Assembly: GCA_937916395.1 (NCBI GenBank)
Contig: CALFTN010000082.1
Coordinates: 1-62,624, forward strand
Direction: 5' to 3'
Length of the DNA stretch: 62,624 bases
Origin: an uncultured Clostridia bacterium
Lineage (GTDB): Bacteria > Bacillota > Clostridia > Oscillospirales > Acutalibacteraceae
Shown: positions 17,308 to 25,878 of the stretch, in pieces
How the letters are laid out: each line of letters begins with the position of its first letter
Numbering within the stretch: the first letter of the stretch is position 1
The notes under the pieces: model-generated
Seen by the model: the letters and a program-made list of their open reading frames with translations, nothing else
Told to the model about the DNA's origin: nothing
The model's database searches: none
Position numbers and translations under genes: made by a program

Positions 17308-18821
17308 TTCGTGAAAAAATTGAGCGTGTAAAAGCGTTTTTGCAACCAAAGGGTATTACAAAACGTTGGATTACCAGTACACTTTTAGTTACAGCGATTG
17401 TTTTATTCATAATTCTTGCTGTGTGTATTTTTGCAGTGGCAGGGTATTACAATAGCTATGCTTCTAATACTTTATATAGCTACGCTAACGATAGTGTTAT
17501 AACGTTTTTTTCACCATATTTAGATGGTACTGATGAAGCTTTTCAGGAGAAATCAATGGAGTTTGTTGAAAACTTTACTGACAAATCCAAGGTTGAAGTT
17601 GTTGTTGTAGATAAGCATGGTGAAGTGTGTGTTTCGTCTTCTGGTTTTAAAGGTCAAGAAACTCTTGAAAATATGGAAGATGTTAATGTGGCTATGAAGT
17701 CAAAAACTGGTATAAGTAGTTGGAAAGGCTTTAACTCAAATGGTGAACACATTATGAGTGTTGCAATGGTTTTTCCTACTTCTGATGGCAACTTTAAGGG
17801 AGCAATACGTTTTGTAACATCACTCAGGGCTATTGATACACAGATAAACGCTTTTGTAGCTATTGTTTTTCTTATATATTTATTAGCGTTAGGCTTTGTT
17901 ACTTTTTCTGGTGCTTTCTTTGTAAGAACAATTGTTGTACCTGTTCGTAAAATAAATGATGCAACAAAAGCATTTACACAAGGTAACATAGATGCACGAA
18001 TTGAACTTCATGGCGATGAAAAAGACGAAATTAACGAATTAGCTGATTCAGTAAACAATATGTTAAATGAGGTTTCTGCTACTGATAAAATTAAAAATGA
18101 CTTTATTTCTACAGTTTCTCACGAATTGAGAACACCACTTACCGCAATTAAAGGCTGGGGTGAAATGCTTCGTGAACTAGGCCCTGATGATATTGAGCTT
18201 ACAAAACGTGGTACAGATATTATTATTAGCGAATCAGAGAGACTCTCACAGTTGGTTGAAGAACTTCTTAATTTCTCACGATTACAAAATGGAACACTTT
18301 CATTAAGACTTGAAAAAATAGACGTTTTAGCTGAGCTTGATGAAACAATATTTGTTTTCAAAGAGCGTTCAAAGCGTGATGGTATTGAACTTACTTATTC
18401 TGCACCAGATTTGCCTGCTCCTATGATGGCAGACCCAAACAGAATAAAACAGGTTTTTGTTAATATACTCGATAACGCCTTTAAATACACAGAGCAAGGT
18501 GGTATGGTAAGCGTTGAAGCATTTATTGATGACGAAAAATTAATTATTCAGGTTTTAGATACCGGATGTGGTATTGCACAAGAGGATTTGCCAAATGTAA
18601 AAATGAAATTTTACAAAGCAAATATTCAGGTGCGTGGCTCAGGTATCGGACTTGCTGTTGTTGATGAACTCGTTAAAATGCATAATGGTACTCTCGATAT
18701 TCAAAGTAAATTAGGTATCGGTACAACAGTTACAATTGTCTTGCCGATTGAAAAAGTTGTTATTGAAGATAATGTGAATTTGATTAATGATATTATAGGA
18801 GACGATTTATTAGATGTCTGA
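17298..18821 (+). CDS. Membrane sensor histidine kinase (HAMP/HisKA)
   Basis: A 507-residue kinase partner of the upstream regulator. Two membrane helices (~24-50 and ~183-209) flank an extracytoplasmic sensor domain of about 130 residues. They are followed by a HAMP domain (~210-262), a HisKA dimerisation domain with His275 in STVSHELRTPLTAIKGW, and a HATPase domain with N-box DNAFKY, DTGCGI and GSGIGL. It lacks the PAS domain of WalK. The GTG start at 17298 gives a 10-nt overlap with the regulator gene; the SD is only moderate (GGGA). The signal is unknown; the neighbouring lipoprotein and CdaR are candidates for functional links. Confidence 0.92.
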   Translation: MELIREKIERVKAFLQPKGITKRWITSTLLVTAIVLFIILAVCIFAVAGYYNSYASNTLYSYANDSVITFFSPYLDGTDEAFQEKSMEFVENFTDKSKVEVVVVDKHGEVCVSSSGFKGQETLENMEDVNVAMKSKTGISSWKGFNSNGEHIMSVAMVFPTSDGNFKGAIRFVTSLRAIDTQINAFVAIVFLIYLLALGFVTFSGAFFVRTIVVPVRKINDATKAFTQGNIDARIELHGDEKDEINELADSVNNMLNEVSATDKIKNDFISTVSHELRTPLTAIKGWGEMLRELGPDDIELTKRGTDIIISESERLSQLVEELLNFSRLQNGTLSLRLEKIDVLAELDETIFVFKERSKRDGIELTYSAPDLPAPMMADPNRIKQVFVNILDNAFKYTEQGGMVSVEAFIDDEKLIIQVLDTGCGIAQEDLPNVKMKFYKANIQVRGSGIGLAVVDELVKMHNGTLDIQSKLGIGTTVTIVLPIEKVVIEDNVNLINDIIGDDLLDV

Positions 18822-19824
18822 AAAAAAAGAAAAGAAAGTTTCAATAGGTGGTCAGGCGCTTATTGAAGGAATTATGATGCAAGGTCCTAAAGGTGCTGCA
18901 ATGTCTGTACGTTTGCCAAGTGGTGAAATCGAAACAGAAATGCTTGAAGTTAAAAAGCTGAAAGATAAATTTAAACCAGCAGGATGGCCACTTATACGTG
19001 GAATTGTAAATATGGTTGAGTCGTTAACTTTTGGATTCAAGTGCATTGAAAAATCTGCTGAAAAAGCAGGGCTTGATGATGAGAATATACCAGAAGAAGA
19101 GATGTCAAAGCTTGATAAATGGCTTTCTGACCATTTTGGTCCGAAAATGATTGCAGTAATTTCAGGTATTGCAATGGTTTTAGGGTTTGGTCTTTCATTT
19201 CTCTTATTTGTATATTTACCAACATTTTTAGTGGATATAGTTGATAAATATATTTTTAAAGATGCACTTAGTAGTCTTCATCCTCTTTTTGAAGGCATTT
19301 TAAGAATGATAATTTTTGTTCTCTATTTCTATTTTGTTTCTTTAATGCCAGATATAAAGCGTGTGTTTATGTATCACGGTGCAGAGCATAAAAGTATTTT
19401 CTGCTATGAAGCTGGTTTGGAATTAACAGTAGAGAATGTGAAGAAACAGTCACGTTTTCATCCACGTTGTGGTACAAGCTTTATTTTTGTGGTTCTTATA
19501 ATAAGCATTTTTATTTCTTCGGTATTAGTTGTGCTTTTTCCGACAATTGATGATATAAGACCATTGTGGATTGCTATTAAATTACTTATAGTTCCAGTAA
19601 CAGTGGCGTTAAGCTATGAGTTTATTAAATATGCAGGTTGTCACGATAATATTTTTGTTAAAATTCTTTCTTTCCCAGGACTTATGATGCAACGAATTTC
19701 TACAAAAGAGCCAACTGATGATATAATTGAAGTTGGTATTGCTTCAATAAAGGCAGTGTTACCTGAATATTCAGATGGTTCTGCAGAAACTTCTTTTGAA
19801 GCAAGCACGGAGGAAAACTCTTGA
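18814..19824 (+). CDS. yqhQ: DUF1385 membrane protein, YqhQ family
   Basis: A 336-residue membrane protein with a cytosolic N-terminal segment beginning SIGGQALIEGIMMQGPKG, the typical family start, and about four hydrophobic helices between ~108 and 270. The conserved YHGAEHKSIFCYE and FHPRCGTSF segments are present, with His and Cys residues suggesting a metal-binding or catalytic site. The biochemical role of the family is not established. It overlaps the kinase gene by 8 nt and prmC by 4 nt. Association with prmC is commonly conserved in Firmicutes; rpmE and prfA, often in the same cluster, are not present here. Confidence 0.88.
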   Translation: MSEKKEKKVSIGGQALIEGIMMQGPKGAAMSVRLPSGEIETEMLEVKKLKDKFKPAGWPLIRGIVNMVESLTFGFKCIEKSAEKAGLDDENIPEEEMSKLDKWLSDHFGPKMIAVISGIAMVLGFGLSFLLFVYLPTFLVDIVDKYIFKDALSSLHPLFEGILRMIIFVLYFYFVSLMPDIKRVFMYHGAEHKSIFCYEAGLELTVENVKKQSRFHPRCGTSFIFVVLIISIFISSVLVVLFPTIDDIRPLWIAIKLLIVPVTVALSYEFIKYAGCHDNIFVKILSFPGLMMQRISTKEPTDDIIEVGIASIKAVLPEYSDGSAETSFEASTEENS

Positions 19825-20663
19825 ACTTATTTACCTTTTACAGAAACTCTATTAAAATACTTTCTACTGCTGGGTGCGACAGCCCTGAGTTTGATGTACA
19901 GCAGTTGTTCGATTTTTGCCTTAAAATAAATAAAACCCAGCTTCTTTTAAGAGCAAATGAAAGTATTGATGATTTAGATATTAGTTTCTTTAATGAATGT
20001 TTGGAAAAACGTAAAAACAGAGTACCGCTTCAATATATAATAGGCGAGTGGGGATTTTATAAATATAACTTTAAAGTTGGTGAAGGCGTTTTAATTCCAA
20101 GGCCAGAAACTGAGCTTATTCCAGAATATATTTATAGTAAATTCCAGAAAAATCCCCCCAAAGTTGTTTTCGATATCTGCACAGGAACAGGTTGTATCGG
20201 TATAACTGTTGCAAAACTTTTTCCATTATGTAAGGTTTATTGTATTGATATTTCAGATACAGCAATCAGCTATGCAACACAAAATAAAGAAAAACTTTGT
20301 GCAGATAACGTTACAATAATTAAAGCAGATATGTTAGACCCGACTTCACCGCTTGGTTTACCTTTTGCTGATATTATTATTTCGAATCCACCATATATTA
20401 AAAGTGATGAAATTCCAGAGCTTCAACGAGAGGTTCAGTTTGAGCCAAAGCTGGCACTTGACGGTGGTGAAGATGGCTTGATGTTTTACAAAGCACTAAA
20501 AGAGAATTGGTTCCCATTTTTAAATTCAAATGGATTAATGGTTTTAGAATGTGGTGAAAATCAATCTAGAGACATTTTAGAGCTTTTCTTAGAAACAGCA
20601 AAAGGTGCTAAATTTATAAAAGACGGGCAAGATATAGAAAGAATTGTAGTATTAAAAAAATAA
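19821..20663 (+). CDS. prmC: Release factor glutamine methyltransferase PrmC
   Basis: Methylates the Gln of the GGQ motif in peptide-chain release factors, using S-adenosylmethionine. 280 residues: an N-terminal helical domain that docks the release factor (~1-80), then a Rossmann methyltransferase with the SAM loop DICTGTGCIGI and the hallmark catalytic motif NPPYI (~190). VLIPRPETE is also diagnostic. The TTG start at 19821 overlaps the yqhQ stop by 4 nt and follows a GGAGGA SD. prfA itself is not adjacent, so the usual prfA-prmC pairing is broken here. Confidence 0.94.
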   Translation: MNLFTFYRNSIKILSTAGCDSPEFDVQQLFDFCLKINKTQLLLRANESIDDLDISFFNECLEKRKNRVPLQYIIGEWGFYKYNFKVGEGVLIPRPETELIPEYIYSKFQKNPPKVVFDICTGTGCIGITVAKLFPLCKVYCIDISDTAISYATQNKEKLCADNVTIIKADMLDPTSPLGLPFADIIISNPPYIKSDEIPELQREVQFEPKLALDGGEDGLMFYKALKENWFPFLNSNGLMVLECGENQSRDILELFLETAKGAKFIKDGQDIERIVVLKK

Positions 20664-20676
20664 TTGGAGTAAACAA

Positions 20677-21348
20677 ATGATTAGTGTTATAAGACAAGTA
20701 ATTTCAGGTCAGACTGATTTTATTTATTTAATAATTTCTTTGGGTGCAATGGCATTTGTTGTATTTTGCACATTACCTTTACACGAATTCGCTCACGCTT
20801 ACATTGCTGTAAAGTTGGGTGACGATACACCAAGACTTTCTGGCAGACTTACAATTAACCCAATGGCTCATATAAGCCCTATGGGAGCTTTGATGATATT
20901 CTTATTTGGATTTGGTTATGCAAAACCAGTACCAGTAAGAATGAGGAATTTTAAAAATCCTAAAAGAGATATGGCTCTCGTGGCTTTGGCTGGTCCTTTA
21001 TGTAATATTTTACAAGCGTTTGTTTATATGATTTTATTTTGTGCAATAAGCTCTATAAACACAACTAATTTAGGTATTGCATATATTGCATTTTTCTTTT
21101 TCTATGCAGCACAGGTTAATGTAAGTCTCGGCGTATTTAATTTATTGCCAATTCCACCCCTTGATGGTTCAAGGCTTGCTACTGCTCTCTTACCAGCAAA
21201 ATACTATTTTAAAATTATGCAATATGAAAGATATATAATGATAGGGCTTTTTGTGTTGCTCTTCACAGGTATTTTATCAACACCATTAAGTTATCTCTCT
21301 GGAATTATATTTAATCTTATTTATAAAGTTACTTCTTTGATTTTTTAA
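20677..21348 (+). CDS. Site-2 protease family membrane protein (M50)
   Basis: A 223-residue multi-pass membrane metalloprotease-family protein. The zinc motif HEFAH (residues 36-40) lies in the first core helix, and the second motif NLLPIPPLDGSRL provides the third metal ligand (Asp). This short form without a PDZ domain resembles the SpoIVFB-like/YwhC group common in Firmicutes. Substrates are not known. It sits between prmC (13-bp gap) and scpA (18-bp gap), a placement often seen in Clostridia. An SD GGAG precedes the ATG. Confidence 0.9.
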   Translation: MISVIRQVISGQTDFIYLIISLGAMAFVVFCTLPLHEFAHAYIAVKLGDDTPRLSGRLTINPMAHISPMGALMIFLFGFGYAKPVPVRMRNFKNPKRDMALVALAGPLCNILQAFVYMILFCAISSINTTNLGIAYIAFFFFYAAQVNVSLGVFNLLPIPPLDGSRLATALLPAKYYFKIMQYERYIMIGLFVLLFTGILSTPLSYLSGIIFNLIYKVTSLIF

Positions 21349-21366
21349 TCGCTTTAAAGGTGAATT

Positions 21367-22086
21367 ATGGAAAAATTATCATATAAATTAGAAGTGTTTG
21401 AAGGTCCTATGGACTTGCTTTTACACTTAATAACAAAACATAAATTAGATATTTATGACATTCCTATTGTTGAGCTTGTTGACCAGTACACTGCTTATGT
21501 GAGGGCAATGCAAGAGGAGGATATGGATGTTGCAAGTGAATTTTTAGAAATGGCTGCAAGACTTGTTTATATTAAAACAGTTTCACTTTTACCAGTTTAT
21601 GAAGATGCCGAAGAACAGAAAAATTTACTTACACAAGAGCTTATTGAATATCAGGAATGTAAATTGTTAGCACAAAAGCTTGCTTGTATGACAACTGGTT
21701 TTGACTATGTTGTAAGGGCTGTTCCTGAAGATGTCGAACCAGATTTAACATATAAAAGGTTGCATGAGCCTTCTGAACTTTTGAAAGCTTATGCAGCAGT
21801 AGTGGGTAAGAAGTTAAGAAAGCTTCCGCCTCCACTTGATTCGTTTAAAACAATTGTTGCTAAAAAAATTGTTTCTGTTGGTTCAAAAATCGAAGCAATT
21901 ATGAATGTGCTTAAAACCAAAAAGAAGCATAAGTTATTTGATTTTTATAAATCAGCTGAAAGTCGTTCAGACTTAGTTGCATCATTTTTAGCAATATTAG
22001 AACTCGCAAAAGATAAATCAATTTATCTTTCTGGCGAGGGTGATGATATTCAAATTGAACTTTTGGAAGGAAATGAAAACACTTGA
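21367..22086 (+). CDS. scpA: Segregation and condensation protein A
   Basis: The kleisin subunit of the SMC-ScpAB condensin complex that compacts and segregates the chromosome. 239 residues, normal length. The N-terminal kleisin signature reads YKLEVFEGPMDLLLHLITKHK..DIYDIPIVE, and the region ending EFLEMAARLVYIKTVSLLP matches the family closely. The C-terminal winged-helix domain that contacts the SMC head follows. The AAGGTG SD lies just upstream of the ATG. It overlaps scpB by 4 nt. SMC itself is not in the window. Confidence 0.95.
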   Translation: MEKLSYKLEVFEGPMDLLLHLITKHKLDIYDIPIVELVDQYTAYVRAMQEEDMDVASEFLEMAARLVYIKTVSLLPVYEDAEEQKNLLTQELIEYQECKLLAQKLACMTTGFDYVVRAVPEDVEPDLTYKRLHEPSELLKAYAAVVGKKLRKLPPPLDSFKTIVAKKIVSVGSKIEAIMNVLKTKKKHKLFDFYKSAESRSDLVASFLAILELAKDKSIYLSGEGDDIQIELLEGNENT

Positions 22087-22691
22087 TTGAAAATAAAATG
22101 TTAGCAGTTGCAGAGGCAGTTTTATTTGCTGCTGCAGAACCTATTGAACACACAAGACTTTCTATTGTTTTAGGAACAGATAGTGAAACAACTTTAGAGC
22201 TTTTAGATGTTCTTAAAGAACGTTATGAAAAAGAAGAGAGTGGTTTATGCCTTTTGAAATTAGGTAGCAAATATCAGATTTGTAGTAAAAAAGAGTACAT
22301 AAATGAAGTACGAGCAGTTCTCGATTTAAAACGTAACACACCGCTTTCTCAAGCCGCTTTTGAAGTTCTTGCTATAATTGCCTATAACCAACCAATAACA
22401 AAGCCTTATATAGAGCAGATTCGTGGTGTTGATTGTTCAGGTGTTGTTACAACACTTTGTCAGCGTGGTCTTATTGAAGAAAAAGGCAGATTAGATGTAC
22501 CAGGCAGACCAGTTCTTTATGGTACAACTGATGATTTTCTTCGTTGCTTCTCTCTCAGTGCTCTATCTGAGCTTGAAGAATTACCTAATGTTGATAAACA
22601 AATGCTTATGTCAGATATTGATTCTGGTCAGTTATCTCTTTTTGATGGCGATTCTATGGATGAAACCAAAGAACCAGTAACAGCAGAATAA
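22083..22691 (+). CDS. scpB: Segregation and condensation protein B
   Basis: The winged-helix partner of ScpA in the SMC condensin complex. About 202 residues: two winged-helix domains, with EAVLFAAAEPIE at the start and FEVLAIIAYNQPITKPYIEQIRGVDCSGVV.. as the family hallmark, followed by GRPVLYGTTDDFLRCF. The TTG at 22083 overlaps the scpA stop, with GGAAGG about 13 nt upstream; an ATG at 22098 is a possible alternative that shortens the protein by five residues. Gene order scpA-scpB with downstream dac and rluB matches the Bacillus arrangement. Confidence 0.94.
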   Translation: MIENKMLAVAEAVLFAAAEPIEHTRLSIVLGTDSETTLELLDVLKERYEKEESGLCLLKLGSKYQICSKKEYINEVRAVLDLKRNTPLSQAAFEVLAIIAYNQPITKPYIEQIRGVDCSGVVTTLCQRGLIEEKGRLDVPGRPVLYGTTDDFLRCFSLSALSELEELPNVDKQMLMSDIDSGQLSLFDGDSMDETKEPVTAE

Positions 22692-22723
22692 ATAAAAAAA
22701 TATTTTCAAAAGGGAGGGTTTTG

Positions 22724-23491
22724 GTGACTGGATTATATATAATTCTTGGAATAATACTTTTCTTTGTTGTGCTTTTTTCATTCAAAGTTTCGTTTGTTGT
22801 AGAAATGACAGATAAAAACAAAATAGTTTTAAAATATCTCTTTCTCAAAATTACTTTACTTGATTCATCAAAGCCCGAAAAAGAAAAGAAGCCTAAAAAA
22901 GAAAAGAAACAAAAGAATAAAACCGAAGAATTACCGCCAGAAGAAACAGGAACAGAAGTTAAAACTACTTCTGAAAATACTACAAATGATAAAGGGAATA
23001 ACTTGTTTAAGCAACTTTACATTGAGCAGGGCTATGATGGTATTGTAAAAATGCTTTTGGCAGTAAAAGAAGCTTTGGGCTCATTTTTGGGTAAACTTTA
23101 TAAAACATTTACAATTAATGAGCTTTATTTAACTATGCATATTACTGGTAGCGATGCTGCAGATACTGCGATTAAATATGGTAAGCTTTCTTCGTGGCTT
23201 TTCCCACTTTTAGGTAAGGTTGCTTCAACCTGTAAAATGAAAAAATATGACATTGATATAAGTCCAGACTTTTTAGGTGTAAAAAACGAAGCTGATTTAT
23301 ATCTCAATGTTTCAGTAGTTCCTATAAGAATTACTAACGCCGCAATTGTTCTTGCGTTTCAATTAGTATTTAAAGTGATATTAAAAATTCTTTTTGCTGG
23401 TAACAAGGCTAAAAAGAGTGTTAATATAAATACAAAAACTACAGAAAATTCATCAGCAGATGCTACAAATTCTGCTGATACAAATATGTAA
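22724..23491 (+). CDS. DUF2953 protein (YtfI-like)
   Basis: A 255-residue protein with one N-terminal membrane helix (~3-24), a Lys/Glu-rich linker (~48-80) and a C-terminal domain containing KYGKLSSWLFPLLGKV and the DISPDF segment characteristic of DUF2953. In Bacillus the homologue ytfI precedes ytfJ (gerW) and is linked to sporulation; the same pairing is seen here, with gerW 15 bp downstream. The GTG at 22724 is chosen because AGGGAGG is 6 nt upstream; the TTG at 22721 is too close. The molecular role is unknown. Confidence 0.82.
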   Translation: MTGLYIILGIILFFVVLFSFKVSFVVEMTDKNKIVLKYLFLKITLLDSSKPEKEKKPKKEKKQKNKTEELPPEETGTEVKTTSENTTNDKGNNLFKQLYIEQGYDGIVKMLLAVKEALGSFLGKLYKTFTINELYLTMHITGSDAADTAIKYGKLSSWLFPLLGKVASTCKMKKYDIDISPDFLGVKNEADLYLNVSVVPIRITNAAIVLAFQLVFKVILKILFAGNKAKKSVNINTKTTENSSADATNSADTNM

Positions 23492-23506
23492 AGGATGGTG
23501 CCCATT

Positions 23507-23899
23507 ATGGAAAAATCAGCAAATTCAATTTTAAAAACTACAATCGAAAAAGTAAGAGATTTGGTAGATGTAAGCACAATTATCGGTGACCCTATTAATC
23601 TCCCTGATGGTCTTACTATTATCCCTGTTTCAAAGGTTACATATGGCTTTGCTTCAGGTGGCTCAGATTTTCCATCAAAAAACAATGTTGAGCTTTTTGG
23701 TGGTGCAGGTGGTGCAGGTATCACAATTAACCCTGTGGCTTTTCTTGTTGTTAAAGATGGTGATGTTTCAATCAAACACATTACTGCTAATGATAACGCT
23801 GTTGAAAGAGCTGTAACAATGGTTCCTGAAATGTTTGATAAGGTTACAAGCTTTGTTTCAAAAAATAAAGAGGCAAAAAACTCACAACCAACTGAGTAA
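23507..23899 (+). CDS. gerW: Sporulation protein GerW/YtfJ family
   Basis: A 130-residue protein of the GerW/YtfJ family, needed in Bacillus for normal spore germination and made in the forespore. The N-terminal segment VDVSTIIGDPINLPDGLTIIPVSKVTYGFASGGSDF matches the family almost throughout, followed by a Gly-rich GGAGGAGITINPVAFLVV segment. The ATG at 23507 is preferred over one at 23495, which overlaps the SD AAGGA. Its presence, with DUF2953 upstream and a DD-carboxypeptidase downstream, supports a spore-forming host. Confidence 0.92.
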   Translation: MEKSANSILKTTIEKVRDLVDVSTIIGDPINLPDGLTIIPVSKVTYGFASGGSDFPSKNNVELFGGAGGAGITINPVAFLVVKDGDVSIKHITANDNAVERAVTMVPEMFDKVTSFVSKNKEAKNSQPTE

Positions 23900-23911
23900 T
23901 ATACTTATTTA

Positions 23912-23951
23912 AAATAAATCATCTGCATATAATTTTGGGGGTGATTTATTT
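23912..23951 (+). repeat. AT-rich inverted repeat presenting the dac SD in its loop
   Basis: A perfect 10-bp inverted repeat (23912-23921 with 23942-23951) flanks a 20-nt loop that includes the GGGGG SD of the next gene; the TTG start begins at the last base of the 3' arm. All stem pairs but two are A-T, so stability is low. It may be a weak translational control element or chance in AT-rich DNA. Confidence 0.4.
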
Positions 23952-25096
23952 TGAAGAAAAAAACAATCTCTTTAATATTATCTTTATTTCTGTTATTTTT
24001 AGACTTTAATCTTGTTGCATCTGCTACAGAGTTTTCTGTTTCAGCAAAATCCGCTGTTCTTATAAATGCAGATACACTTGAGATTTTATATAGTAAGGCA
24101 GAACACGAGAAGCGTGGAATTGCCAGTACTACAAAAATTTTGACTTCACTTATTGCATTAGAATATGGTGAGCCACAAAAGAAAGTTACTGCAACCAAAG
24201 AAGCAGTAACAGTTGAGGGTACTTCAATTGGTCTGAAACCAGGGGATAAAATCACGTTAATGTCATTAGTTTATGGAATGCTTTTAGAAAGTGGTAATGA
24301 CGCTGCAAATGTTACTGCGTTTGCAATATCTGGTAATATTACTACTTTTGCAAAGGTTATGAACAAATACGCAAAGAAAATTGGTATGACCAATAGTAAT
24401 TTTGCTAATCCTTCTGGACTTACCCATAAAAATCATTATTCTACTGCATATGATATGGCGTTGTTAACATCTGTAGCAATAAAAAATCCAATTTTCAGAA
24501 AAATAACTTCAACTCAGTCTGCTGTGATTGATTTTGGTACTCCTGAAATTTCGCGAAAGCTCAGTAATCATAATCGCTTATTAAAGGAATATGATGGTGT
24601 GTTTGGTGTAAAAACAGGTTACACAAAAGCAAGTGGACGTTGTCTTGTTACAGCGTGTGAGAAAAACGGTGTAACACTAATAGCTGTTACGCTTAATGCT
24701 TATGACGATTGGAATGACCATAAAAAGCTTTATGATTATGGTTTTTCTCTTTATAATGAAAGCGTGGATATTCCTGAACTTGAAAATGTGAAAATTCCGG
24801 TTGTTTGTAGCAATAAAAAAAATATTTCTGTAAATTATGGTTATACATTTGAGCTTAGCACAAATAAAGAACTTAAAAGTGAAGTTTACATAAAAAACTT
24901 CCTTTATCCACCTGTGAAAAAAGGTGATGTTGTTGGTGAGATTGTTTTTAAAGATACTGAAAATAATGTTGTAAAAGTTGTTCCGTTAGTTTCGGTTGAA
25001 AATGCAAATGCTTTATATAAAGAAAATGTAAAAGAAAAGATTTTTTTGGAAAAAATCAAAAAATTTATTAAAGGACTGTCGATAAGATATGGCTGA
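23951..25096 (+). CDS. D-alanyl-D-alanine carboxypeptidase (DacB/DacF type, S11)
   Basis: A 381-residue secreted penicillin-binding protein that trims the terminal D-Ala from peptidoglycan stem peptides. The signal peptide (~1-25) is followed by the S11 active-site motifs: the nucleophile SxxK as STTK (in GIASTTKILT), SGN (in ESGNDAAN) and KTG (in VKTGYTKASGR). A smaller C-terminal beta domain and a final basic amphipathic segment, typical of membrane-tethered members, complete it. Its place between gerW and rluB matches the Bacillus dacB/dacF sporulation context. The TTG start has the GGGGGTGA SD 7 nt upstream. It overlaps rluB by 8 nt. DacB or DacF cannot be decided by eye. Confidence 0.92.
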   Translation: MKKKTISLILSLFLLFLDFNLVASATEFSVSAKSAVLINADTLEILYSKAEHEKRGIASTTKILTSLIALEYGEPQKKVTATKEAVTVEGTSIGLKPGDKITLMSLVYGMLLESGNDAANVTAFAISGNITTFAKVMNKYAKKIGMTNSNFANPSGLTHKNHYSTAYDMALLTSVAIKNPIFRKITSTQSAVIDFGTPEISRKLSNHNRLLKEYDGVFGVKTGYTKASGRCLVTACEKNGVTLIAVTLNAYDDWNDHKKLYDYGFSLYNESVDIPELENVKIPVVCSNKKNISVNYGYTFELSTNKELKSEVYIKNFLYPPVKKGDVVGEIVFKDTENNVVKVVPLVSVENANALYKENVKEKIFLEKIKKFIKGLSIRYG

Positions 25097-25811
25097 AATA
25101 AGATTACAAAAATTTTTATCAGAATGTTCAGTTGCTTCACGTAGAAAATCAGAAGAATTAATCCGTGACGGCAAGGTATGGGTTAATGGTAAAAAGGCAT
25201 CTATTGGTGATAAGGTTGACCCAAAGCGTGACGATGTAACAGTTAATGGTAAAAAAGTTACTGTTGTTAAACAAAAATATTATATAATGCTCAATAAGCC
25301 ACGTGGTTACGTTACAACTATGAGCGATGAATTAGGCAGAAAATGTGTTGCTGAATTGGTTTCTGATGTTGGTGCAACTGTTTATCCTGTTGGTAGATTG
25401 GACCGTGATTCGGAGGGAATGCTTTTACTTACGAATGATGGTGAATTTGCAAATGGTGTAATGCATCCAAGAAAGCATATATCCAAAACTTACCGTGTAA
25501 CAGTACGTTCTGCAATTTCAAAGGAGCAAACAGAGCAACTTGAAAATGGTGTTTTAATAGATGGCAGAGAAACTTTACCAGCAGAAGTTGCAGTTATTGA
25601 AAAAAGCGAAACAAGAAGTGTTTTACATATCAAAATATTTGAAGGCAGAAACAGACAAATCAGAAAAATGTGTGAAGAGGTTGGCTTGGAGGTTATTCGC
25701 TTAAAACGAACCTCAATCGGTTCATTGAAATTAGGTATGCTTCAACCTGGTAAATGGCGTGAACTTACTGCCGATGAAGTCCACAAATTAGTTACTAACA
25801 CTAAGAACTGA
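25089..25811 (+). CDS. rluB: 23S rRNA pseudouridine synthase, RluB type
   Basis: A 240-residue RsuA/RluB-family pseudouridine synthase modifying a uridine in 23S rRNA. An N-terminal S4 RNA-binding domain (RLQKFLSECSVASRRKSEELI, 1-60) precedes the catalytic domain with the active Asp in GRLDRDSEGMLLLTNDG and the C-terminal motif EGRNRQIRKMCE. It overlaps the dac gene by 8 nt and ends the long run that starts at cdaA. In Bacillus spmA and spmB lie between dacB and rluB; they are absent here. A second RsuA-family gene is at 47948. Confidence 0.92.
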   Translation: MAEIRLQKFLSECSVASRRKSEELIRDGKVWVNGKKASIGDKVDPKRDDVTVNGKKVTVVKQKYYIMLNKPRGYVTTMSDELGRKCVAELVSDVGATVYPVGRLDRDSEGMLLLTNDGEFANGVMHPRKHISKTYRVTVRSAISKEQTEQLENGVLIDGRETLPAEVAVIEKSETRSVLHIKIFEGRNRQIRKMCEEVGLEVIRLKRTSIGSLKLGMLQPGKWRELTADEVHKLVTNTKN

Positions 25812-25815
25812 TAAA

Positions 25816-25844
25816 TTGACAATATATTGATTTTTTAGTATAAT
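25816..25844 (+). promoter_or_regulatory. Full-consensus housekeeping promoter for the yicC operon
   Basis: TTGACA (25816-25821), exactly 17 bp, then TATAAT (25839-25844): both hexamers match the consensus exactly. It starts 5 bp after the rluB stop and about 35 bp before the yicC ATG. This implies high constitutive transcription of the yicC-remA-gmk-rpoZ-priA unit. Confidence 0.93.
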
Positions 25845-25878
25845 TACATGATAAATCACGAAAGGTGAGCCGTAAAAA

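Noticed and set aside
23359..23781. Minus-strand open frame of 140 codons across the ytfI-like and gerW genes
   Set aside because: It is antisense to two well-supported genes, with low-complexity Ser/Thr/Pro-rich translation typical of a shadow frame.
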